DNA of 10,589 nucleotides from contig CAJMOP010000068.1 in the NCBI GenBank assembly GCA_905215115.1, forward strand, positions 1-10,589. Reading direction: 5' to 3'. The notes beneath the pieces are model-generated. The model ran no database searches. It saw nothing but the letters and a program-made list of their open reading frames with translations, and was not told the origin of the DNA. A program made the translations under genes and the position numbers. Origin of the DNA: an uncultured bacterium (GTDB lineage Bacteria > Actinomycetota > Coriobacteriia > Coriobacteriales > Coriobacteriaceae). Positions 1 to 5,071 of this stretch are shown here, piece after piece (position 1 is the first letter of the stretch; every line of letters begins with the position of its first letter).

Positions 1-564
1 CCCGCCGTGCGCGCGGGCTGGGTGGCCGAGAACGGCCCCGTGATTGTCGATGCCATTAGCGGCGTGACGGGCGCCGGTAAGTCCTGCAACGCCCGCACCC
101 ATTTTTGCAGCGCCGACGAGAACTTGGAGGCCTACGGCGTGGGCAAGCATCGCCACACGCCCGAGATTGAGCAAATCCTTGGCCTGACCGATCGCGTCGT
201 CTTTACCCCGCACCTGGCACCGCTCAAGCGCGGTCTGCTCTCCACGGTGACGCTGCCGCTCGCGCCGCAGGCTCTCGACACGCTGGCTCTTGAGGATGTC
301 GTCGACCATTACAAGCAGTTCTACGCCGGTCGCACCTTTGTGCGCGTGCTCGATGCCGGCCAGCAGCCCAAGACGGCTTCGGTCGTCGGCACCAACGCTG
401 CCCAGATTGGCCTCGCGCTCAACAAGCGCGCGGGCGTGCTGGTGGCGACGGGCGCCATCGACAATCTGTGCAAGGGCGCTGCGGGCCAAGCGGTCCAGTG
501 CGCCAATATCGTCTTTGGCTTTGACGAGCGACGAGGCTTGCCCACAGTGGCGTGCCCGGTGTAG
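1..564 (+). CDS. argC: N-acetyl-gamma-glutamyl-phosphate reductase, 3' part (5' end outside window)
   Basis: ArgC reduces N-acetylglutamyl phosphate to N-acetylglutamate semialdehyde with NADPH, in the cytoplasm, as the third step to ornithine. The reading frame is open from the first base, so the gene enters from the left. 187 codons are visible and roughly 150 N-terminal residues are missing, judged from the family length of about 345; the missing part includes the nucleotide-binding domain and catalytic cysteine. The visible part carries the family block SGVTGAGK (visible residues 20-27), FTPHLAPLKRG (68-78) with the conserved histidine at 71, TNAAQIGL (131-138) and the C-terminal signature DNLCKGAAGQAVQCAN (154-169). 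The tail after GFDE is slightly unusual (RRGLPTVACPV). It is followed 134 bases later by argJ, fitting the common C-J-B-D order. Family assignment is secure; only the start is unknown. Confidence 0.95.
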   Translation, partial: PAVRAGWVAENGPVIVDAISGVTGAGKSCNARTHFCSADENLEAYGVGKHRHTPEIEQILGLTDRVVFTPHLAPLKRGLLSTVTLPLAPQALDTLALEDVVDHYKQFYAGRTFVRVLDAGQQPKTASVVGTNAAQIGLALNKRAGVLVATGAIDNLCKGAAGQAVQCANIVFGFDERRGLPTVACPV

Positions 565-600
565 CACATTCGATTGTTAACGATTTGGTAGTCGGGCATC

Positions 601-616
601 GAGTGGGGCGCCACTC
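601..616 (+). other. Short hairpin in the argC-argJ gap
   Basis: GAGTGG (601-606) and CCACTC (611-616) form a perfect 6-bp stem around the loop GGCG. No T-run follows, so it is not a convincing intrinsic terminator. It lies in a 134-base spacer (565-698) that also holds the palindromic core GTTAAC (576-581). It could process or stabilise mRNA, or bind a regulator. I see no recognisable ARG box. Confidence 0.3.
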
Positions 617-698
617 TTAAGCTGGTTTCATGATCACGACTGGCATGGCGCACCAACCGATGTCCGTTTTTTGTTTGACATAAGGAGTCATAAAGACG

Positions 699-1967
699 AT
701 GAATACCGAGCTGTTTGATATCAAGATTCGCGCCGTCGAGGGTGGCGTTACGGCTGCGGCTGGTTTTAAGGCTGCAGGCATCCACGCTGGGTTCCGCAAG
801 AACCCCGAGCGTCTGGATTACGCGCTCGTCGTGCCCGATAAACCCTGTCCCGGTGCTGGCGTGTTTACCACCAATCGCTTTTGCGCGGCGCCCGTGCAGG
901 TGAGCCGTGCCAACCTGGGCGGTACCGACAAGGGGTACGGTATCATCGCCGGCATTTCGGTCAACTCTGGCAATGCCAACGCCGCCACGGGTGAGACCGG
1001 CCTTGCATGCGCGCGCGAGACGTGCAGCATCGCATCGCAGGTCATCGGCTGCGAGCCTCAGCAGATTCTGGTTGCCTCCACGGGTGTAATTGGCCAGATT
1101 CTGCCGATCGACACGTTTGAGACCGCCATTCCTGCTGCCTACGAGGCGCTCTCCGCCCACGGTGGCGCCGATGCCGCTCGCGCCATCATGACGACCGACA
1201 CGCACTCCAAGGAGTACGCCGTGTCCTACGTCAGTGAGGCTGCGGGTCATGCGGGCAATGTCTATACGGTAGGCGGAATGTGCAAGGGCTCGGGCATGAT
1301 CATGCCCAACATGGCCACCATGATCGCAGTTATCACTACCGATGCCCCCGTCGAGCCTGCGGCACTTCATGCCCTGCTGCTCTCGACCGTCAAGCAGACC
1401 TTTAACAAGGTAACGGTCGATTCCGACACCTCGACCAACGACACCTGCACCATGCTTGCCTCCGGTGCCGCTGCCGCAGATGCCGAGCCTATCGTCGAGG
1501 GCTCCGATGCCTTTGACGAGTTGACATTTGCCGTGCACGAGGTGTGCGAGAGCCTGGCGCGCAATATCGCCGCCGATGGTGAGGGCGCATCCAAGCTTGT
1601 TACGGTCAACGTTACCGGCGCCGTGAACGACGAGGAGGCCGATATCGCCGCCCGCGCCGTTGCCAACTCGCCGCTCGTTAAGACCTGCATCGCCGGCCAC
1701 GACTGCAACTGGGGCCGCGTTGCTATGGCGCTTGGCAAGTGCGGCGTGAAGTTTAATCAGGAAGACGTTTCCATCGACATGATGGGCATGCCTGTCTGTC
1801 GCGACGGTCTGACTGTTCCCTTTGACGAGGACGAGGCTCTACGACGTTTCGAGGCGCCCGAGATCGTGATCTCGGCCGACCTGGGCGCAGGCGACGCGGC
1901 AACGACCGTGTGGACCTGCGACCTCACGCATGAGTACATCTCCATCAACGGCGACTACCGTTCCTAG
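699..1967 (+). CDS. argJ: Bifunctional ornithine acetyltransferase / N-acetylglutamate synthase
   Basis: ArgJ transfers the acetyl group of N-acetylornithine to glutamate, releasing ornithine and regenerating N-acetylglutamate; many members also make N-acetylglutamate from acetyl-CoA. The 422-residue protein has the full family length. The self-cleavage site is clear: KGSGMIMPNMATM at 196-208, with the Ala206-Thr207 bond cut so that Thr207 becomes the N-terminal nucleophile of the beta chain (alpha about 1-206, beta 207-422). TNRFCAAPV (58-66), VNSGNANAATG (88-98), VASTGVIG (125-132) and the C-terminal DLTHEYISINGDYRS are all typical. The start ATG is supported by AAGGAG at 682-687, 11 bases upstream. 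Whether it is mono- or bifunctional cannot be read from sequence alone; no separate argA or argE is seen here. Confidence 0.97.
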   Translation: MNTELFDIKIRAVEGGVTAAAGFKAAGIHAGFRKNPERLDYALVVPDKPCPGAGVFTTNRFCAAPVQVSRANLGGTDKGYGIIAGISVNSGNANAATGETGLACARETCSIASQVIGCEPQQILVASTGVIGQILPIDTFETAIPAAYEALSAHGGADAARAIMTTDTHSKEYAVSYVSEAAGHAGNVYTVGGMCKGSGMIMPNMATMIAVITTDAPVEPAALHALLLSTVKQTFNKVTVDSDTSTNDTCTMLASGAAAADAEPIVEGSDAFDELTFAVHEVCESLARNIAADGEGASKLVTVNVTGAVNDEEADIAARAVANSPLVKTCIAGHDCNWGRVAMALGKCGVKFNQEDVSIDMMGMPVCRDGLTVPFDEDEALRRFEAPEIVISADLGAGDAATTVWTCDLTHEYISINGDYRS

Positions 1968-2048
1968 ATTCCGGGCACGCTGCGCATCTTGCCGCGATTG
2001 CGGACAGCGGAGCACGGCGCGATAACGATATGAAAGACGAGGCAGATT

Positions 2049-3029
2049 ATGAAATTCGCACGCGATTGTCGTTCGAGCGAATCCAACGAAGCAACCGCGC
2101 AGCTGCTGTTCGAAGCGCTGCCGTGGATTAAGAACCTGACCGGCAAGACGGTTGTTATCAAATATGGCGGAGCCGCCATGGTTGATGAGCAGCTGCGCCG
2201 CGACGTGATGAGCGACATCGTTTTGCTCAAGATCATCGGTATGCGCCCCGTCATCGTGCACGGCGGCGGCAAGGCTATTAACGAGGCGCTGAGCCATTAC
2301 GATATTCCCGTCGAGTTTAAGAACGGCCAGCGCGTGACCACGCCGGCGACGATGGATATCGTGCGCGAGGTGCTGGGCGGCAAGGTTAACCAGGAGCTGG
2401 TTGCTGCCATCAACCACCACGGCAACCTGGCCGTGGGCGTGTCGGGCAGCGATGCCGGCACGCTCATCGCCGAGCCGCTCGACCCCGAGCTCGGTCGCGT
2501 GGGCAAGGTGACGCACGTCAACACCGACTATATCGAGCGCTTACTCGATAGCGAGTACATCCCCGTCATCGCTACCGTCGCGGCGGGGGAGGACGGTGGT
2601 TTCTTCAACATCAACGCCGATACCGCCGCCGGTGCCGTTGCGGCAGCGCTCCACGCGCACAAGGCGATCTTTTTGACCGACGTCGACGGCCTGTACAAGG
2701 ACTTTAGCGATAAAGACTCACTCATCTCCAACCTAACACTCGACGAGGTTAACGAAATGCTCTACGGCGGCGAGGTCGATAAGGGCATGATTCCCAAGCT
2801 GCACGCGGCCGTCGATGCGCTTGCCGGCGGCGTATTTCGCGCTCACATCATCAACGGCACCACGCCGCATTCGCTGCTGCTGGAGCTGCTGACCGATGCC
2901 GGCGTCGGCACCGTGATCCATTCCACCGAGACGGCTTACGAGTTCGATACGCATCCGCATCCGCTTTCGACGTTTGCTGCGCGTCTGACCGAGAACCTCG
3001 ACGAGGTCGAGAAGCTTCAGACGGTCTAA
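2049..3029 (+). CDS. argB: Acetylglutamate kinase
   Basis: ArgB phosphorylates N-acetylglutamate with ATP, usually the committed, arginine-inhibited step when the cyclic ArgJ route is used. Amino-acid-kinase fold motifs are complete: VVIKYGGAAM with Lys38, HGGGKAIN (71-78) for substrate and phosphate binding, GQRVT (93-97), FFNINAD with Asn187, Asn189 and Asp191, LTDVDGLY (209-216) and GMIPK with Lys250. About 20 residues precede the core, including AQLLFEALPWIKNL, which matches the N-terminal helix of the arginine-sensitive hexameric type; feedback inhibition is therefore inferred. The 326-residue protein is longer than usual: after GVGTVI (285-290), where many homologues stop, there are 36 more residues ending in EKLQTV. 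The start is supported by GACGAGG (2036-2042) just upstream. It lies 81 bases after argJ. Confidence 0.96.
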   Translation: MKFARDCRSSESNEATAQLLFEALPWIKNLTGKTVVIKYGGAAMVDEQLRRDVMSDIVLLKIIGMRPVIVHGGGKAINEALSHYDIPVEFKNGQRVTTPATMDIVREVLGGKVNQELVAAINHHGNLAVGVSGSDAGTLIAEPLDPELGRVGKVTHVNTDYIERLLDSEYIPVIATVAAGEDGGFFNINADTAAGAVAAALHAHKAIFLTDVDGLYKDFSDKDSLISNLTLDEVNEMLYGGEVDKGMIPKLHAAVDALAGGVFRAHIINGTTPHSLLLELLTDAGVGTVIHSTETAYEFDTHPHPLSTFAARLTENLDEVEKLQTV

Positions 3030-3067
3030 CTGACCCTCAGCCGCCCCATTTCTGCACCCATAGGCCT

Positions 3068-3081
3068 GCGCCGTCCGGCGC
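3068..3081 (+). other. GC-rich hairpin just upstream of the argD ribosome binding site
   Basis: GCGCC (3068-3072) and GGCGC (3077-3081) pair around GTCC, ending five bases before the argD Shine-Dalgarno GAAAGG (3087-3092). There is no T-run, so it is not a terminator. It could influence translation or mRNA processing between argB and argD, or be incidental in GC-rich DNA. Confidence 0.3.
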
Positions 3082-3098
3082 TCAACGAAAGGCATCCC

Positions 3099-4382
3099 AT
3101 GTCACTTGCAGCTCAGCAATCGCTTGAATCCCATTACGTTATGCATACCTTTGGCCGCTCTCCGGTCGAGTTTGTCGAGGGTCACGGCATGAAGCTCACC
3201 GGCGACGATGGTCGTGAGTACCTCGACTTTCTTGCCGGCATCGGCGTGTGCAGCCTAGGTCATGGCGACCCGGCTGTGCTCTCGGCGCTCGAGGCACAGA
3301 CCAAAAAGCTCATGCATGTCTCCAATTACTTCTACATCGAGCAGCGTGGACAGGTCGCGGCGCTGCTGTCCAAGCTTGCTAACGACGACGTAGATGGTGC
3401 GCGCGTGCTTGCCGATGCCATTGTCGCCGGCGATGAGACCACGGCAGCTGCTCTTGGTGCCCCGGCTGCGGATGAGCAGGTTTGGGAGACCTTCTTTGCC
3501 AACTCCGGCGCCGAGGCCAACGAGGGCTCGATGAAGCTCGCGCGCCTGTACGCCAAGCGTGCCGGTAACGGCGGCAACACCATCGTGTGCATGCGCGGCG
3601 GCTTCCACGGCCGTACGCTCGAGACCATTGCCGCCACTATGCAGGATTGGCTGCAGGATAGTTTCCGCCCGCTGCCGGGTGGCTTTGTGGCCTGCACGCC
3701 CAACGATGTGGACGAGCTGCGTGCGATCTTTAAGCAGCTGGGGAGCGAGATTTGTGCCGTGATGCTCGAGCCCATCCAGGGTGAGAGTGGCGTGCATCCC
3801 ATGACCGAGGAGTTTATGGCGGCAGCGCGCGACCTGGCACACGAAGTGGGCGCCGTGCTTATCGCCGACGAGGTCCAGTGCGGTATCTTCCGCACGGGTA
3901 AGCCGTTTGCGTTCCAGACCTATGGCGTGGAGCCCGACATCATGAGCCTTGCCAAGGGCATTGCTGATGGCGTGCCCATGGGTGCCGTCGTGGCAAAGAA
4001 GGAGATTGCCGACGTGTTTAAGCCGGGCGACCACGGCTCGACCTTTGGCGGTAGCTGCCTGGCCATCGCGGCGTGTGCCGCGACGCTCTCCGCGCTTGTG
4101 CGCGGCGATTATGCCGAGCATGCTGCCAAGGTGGGTGCCTATATGGAGCAGGCGCTGGCTAAGCTTCCGCATGTGGTAGAGGTGCGTGGCCGTGGCCTGA
4201 TGCTCGGCTGCGATCTTGACGATACTGCGGGTGATGCACACGACGTTGTGGCCCGTGCATTGGGGGCTGGTGCCGTGATCAATGCTACAGGTGCGCATAC
4301 GCTGCGTTTCTTGCCGCCGCTCGTCTGCGAGGAAGTCGACGTGGACAGTCTGATCGAGATCCTGTCGGGTGTCTTGGCCTAA
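3099..4382 (+). CDS. argD: Acetylornithine aminotransferase (class III, PLP-dependent)
   Basis: ArgD converts N-acetylglutamate semialdehyde and glutamate to N-acetylornithine and 2-oxoglutarate; some relatives also act on succinyl-diaminopimelate semialdehyde. Fold type I landmarks: FANSGAEAN (133-141) and GGFHGRT (167-173) around the cofactor phosphate and ring, EPIQGESG (224-231), IADEVQCGIFRTGK (255-268) with Asp257 facing the pyridine nitrogen, the Schiff-base lysine Lys286 in SLAKGIADGVPMGA, and HGSTFGG (312-318). The substrate-binding start, MHTFGRSPVEFVEGHG, is intact. At 427 residues it is about 25-30 longer than most ArgD proteins. The surplus lies around residues 95-128 (alanine- and aspartate-rich), just before VWETFFANSG. 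GAAAGG at 3087-3092, six bases from the ATG, fixes the start. It is the last arg gene before the terminator. A related omega-aminotransferase is formally possible, but the operon context argues for argD. Confidence 0.95.
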   Translation: MSLAAQQSLESHYVMHTFGRSPVEFVEGHGMKLTGDDGREYLDFLAGIGVCSLGHGDPAVLSALEAQTKKLMHVSNYFYIEQRGQVAALLSKLANDDVDGARVLADAIVAGDETTAAALGAPAADEQVWETFFANSGAEANEGSMKLARLYAKRAGNGGNTIVCMRGGFHGRTLETIAATMQDWLQDSFRPLPGGFVACTPNDVDELRAIFKQLGSEICAVMLEPIQGESGVHPMTEEFMAAARDLAHEVGAVLIADEVQCGIFRTGKPFAFQTYGVEPDIMSLAKGIADGVPMGAVVAKKEIADVFKPGDHGSTFGGSCLAIAACAATLSALVRGDYAEHAAKVGAYMEQALAKLPHVVEVRGRGLMLGCDLDDTAGDAHDVVARALGAGAVINATGAHTLRFLPPLVCEEVDVDSLIEILSGVLA

Positions 4383-4407
4383 CGCGGCGCAATAACTCAA
4401 TTTGGAC

Positions 4408-4467
4408 CGGGTTCCGGACTGCGGGCGTGCCCTATGTGGCATGATTCAGCGGTCTGGAGCCCGTTTT
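4408..4467 (+). terminator. Intrinsic terminator of the arg operon
   Basis: CGGGTTCCGGACTGC (4408-4422) pairs along its full 15 bases with GCGGTCTGGAGCCCG (4449-4463), counting three G-U pairs, and is followed directly by TTTT (4464-4467). The loop is long (26 bases) and can form a small GGG/CCC inner hairpin. It begins 26 bases after the argD stop codon, marking the end of the argCJBD transcript. Confidence 0.8.
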
Positions 4468-4498
4468 GCCTTAGATTTGCTAAGACAGGGAGACCTGC

Positions 4499-4715
4499 TG
4501 GTCAAAAAAAATCAAATATGAGTACTGTTACCGATTTGGTAGCAGCAATTTTGGACTAATAAGGCCAGATGGCAAGTCGAAATGGCGATGAATGCACGAT
4601 TTTGATCCAACTGTTAGTCCATATAATGGACATATGTTGCGTAACCTAAGCAAATACTATCTTTTTATATGTTGCAAACAAAGTAGCAGTACTCATTTTT
4701 GCCATTTTTTGGCCA
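4499..4715. repeat. AT-rich 217-bp element with 33-bp imperfect terminal inverted repeats
   Basis: The left arm (4499-4531) and the reverse complement of the right arm (4683-4715) match at 27 of 33 positions. The inner half is best conserved: ATGAGTACTGTTAC at 4518-4531 against GTAGCAGTACTCAT at 4683-4696, with one mismatch. Outer parts share TGG(T/C)CAAAAAA. After a 3-base shift the symmetry continues inward (4535-4547 against 4670-4682, 10 of 13). Inside are another inverted pair, TGGACTAA (4552-4559) and TTAGTCCA (4614-4621), the palindrome GTCCATATAATGGAC (4617-4631), and a direct repeat ATATGTTGC (4632-4640 and 4667-4675). The stretch is far more AT-rich than its surroundings and encodes no plausible protein. 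I see no target-site duplication. It could be a MITE-like or other nonautonomous element, a dispersed palindromic repeat, or a structured RNA locus. Confidence 0.6.
4600..4631 (+). promoter_or_regulatory. Candidate promoter with a palindrome over the -10 box
   Basis: A perfect TATAAT lies at 4622-4627 with TTTTGA (4600-4605) 16 bases upstream as a weak -35. The -10 box sits inside the palindrome GTCCAT-ATA-ATGGAC (4617-4631), so a dimeric repressor bound there would block it. It points right, toward the tRNA-like remnant, with no gene to drive. In AT-rich DNA a chance TATAAT is possible. Confidence 0.3.
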
Positions 4716-4732
4716 CGGCCTTTGTGACAGAC

Positions 4733-4762
4733 GTGCTGGCGGGTTCGAATCCCATGCACTGG
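4733..4762 (+). pseudogene. tRNA 3'-end (T-arm) remnant
   Basis: GGCGGGTTCGAATCCC (4738-4753) is a textbook T-stem and T-loop, but the 3' side continues as AT instead of completing the stem: positions equivalent to 50-64 are C and A, and 49-65 is G-U. The following bases do not match any acceptor strand I can find upstream, and no D-arm or anticodon arm precedes it. GTGC (4733-4736) and GCAC (4756-4759) form an extra outer stem, so it folds as an isolated hairpin. It lies 17 bases after the inverted-repeat element. The same 13-base core, GGGTTCGAATCCC, occurs in opposite orientation in the intact tRNA-Val at 4822-4834. A remnant tRNA or an integrase att-type core are both plausible. Confidence 0.45.
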
Positions 4763-4766
4763 GCAC

Positions 4767-4796
4767 AAAAAAGAAAGGCTCCCATCGCTGGGAGCC
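4767..4796 (-). terminator. Intrinsic terminator downstream of tRNA-Val
   Basis: On the - strand GGCTCCCA (4796-4789), loop GCGA and TGGGAGCC (4784-4777) form a perfect 8-bp stem, followed by a T-rich tail complementary to the A-run at 4767-4776 (TTTCTTTTTT). It starts 12 bases beyond the CCA end of the tRNA. On the + strand the tail is only TTAT, so it would be weak for rightward transcription. Confidence 0.85.
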
Positions 4797-4808
4797 TTAT
4801 CAGTCTAG

Positions 4809-4884
4809 TGGTGGGCGATGAGGGATTCGAACCCCCAGCCTTGTGCGTGTAAAGCACCTGCGCTAACCGTTGCGCCAATCGCCC
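4809..4884 (-). tRNA. tRNA-Val, anticodon UAC, with encoded CCA
   Basis: Read on the - strand the 76 bases fold as a complete cloverleaf. The acceptor GGGCGAT pairs fully with ATCGCCC. The D-stem is GCGC/GCGC with a loop containing GG. The anticodon loop TTTACAC gives anticodon TAC (UAC, reading GUA and GUG), the variable loop is AGGCT, and the T-arm GGGGG-TTCGAAT-CCCTC has one G-U pair. A73 and the CCA end (4811-4809) are encoded. The anticodon stem pairs at four positions, but 27-43 is G opposite A. It is the only - strand gene of the window and has its own -10 box and terminator. Confidence 0.93.
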
Positions 4885-4894
4885 ATGCGGAGAG

Positions 4895-4900
4895 AGTATA
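4895..4900 (-). promoter_or_regulatory. -10 box of the tRNA-Val promoter
   Basis: The - strand reads TATACT at 4900-4895, ten bases before the mature tRNA 5' end, the expected place for a tRNA promoter. I do not see a good -35 at 16-18 bases; the upstream AT-rich GATTGTTTTGC may help. Confidence 0.55.
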
Positions 4901-5014
4901 GCAAAACAATCGCCTCATTCATCTCATATCCATTAAAGGTAACCGGCGCGTGTCACAGCGGAGCTGATTCAGTTGAGATTGCCTGAACATTCCGCCCCTC
5001 TTTACGCCCTCGGG

Positions 5015-5020
5015 TATACT
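5015..5020 (+). promoter_or_regulatory. Candidate -10 box of the asnB promoter
   Basis: TATACT lies 51 bases before the asnB start codon, giving a predicted leader of about 45 bases. No clear -35 is present at 17 bases (sequence CCGCCC), so an activator or a relaxed promoter would be needed. The region 4901-5014 otherwise shows only a weak inverted pair TTCAG/CTGAA (4968-4972, 4983-4987) and no T-box or riboswitch landmark. Confidence 0.4.
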
Positions 5021-5071
5021 CAAAAGCTACTGATTCGATTTGATGCCCAGCAACAGCAGAGGGGATAGTAT

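Noticed and set aside
675..703. Consensus-like -35 TTGACA before argJ
   Set aside because: It overlaps the ribosome binding site region, and no -10 box lies 16-18 bases downstream, where the argJ start codon falls.
321..1700. Very long - strand open frame opposite argC and argJ
   Set aside because: Long antisense frames are common in GC-rich genes. The + strand has complete, recognisable ArgC and ArgJ motifs and the antisense translation shows no family features.
3255..4442. Long - strand open frame opposite argD
   Set aside because: Shadow of the GC-rich argD gene; its translation resembles no known protein and it has no start signal of its own.
4434..4463. D-arm-like sequence (AGCGGT...GAGC) suggesting the 5' half of a tRNA split by the repeat element
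   Set aside because: It is fully explained as the 3' side of the 15-bp arg terminator stem, and its would-be acceptor does not pair with the T-arm remnant at 4733-4762.
4741..4834. 13-base inverted repeat GGGTTCGAATCCC between the tRNA remnant and tRNA-Val
   Set aside because: As a repeat of its own it only reflects the shared, nearly universal T-arm sequence; the remnant itself is reported separately.
4592..4852. 86-codon + strand reading frame across the tRNA region
   Set aside because: It runs through the repeat element, the tRNA remnant, a terminator and the tRNA-Val antisense. Its VGDEGFEPPA ending is the usual artefact of translating a tRNA backwards.
4693..4878. 61-codon - strand reading frame over the tRNA-Val
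   Set aside because: AGGSNPSSPT is the translation of a tRNA T-arm and 3' end, a well-known false protein.
4901..5071. Possible T-box or riboswitch in the asnB leader
   Set aside because: The predicted leader is only about 45 bases, and no T-box core or other riboswitch landmark is visible.
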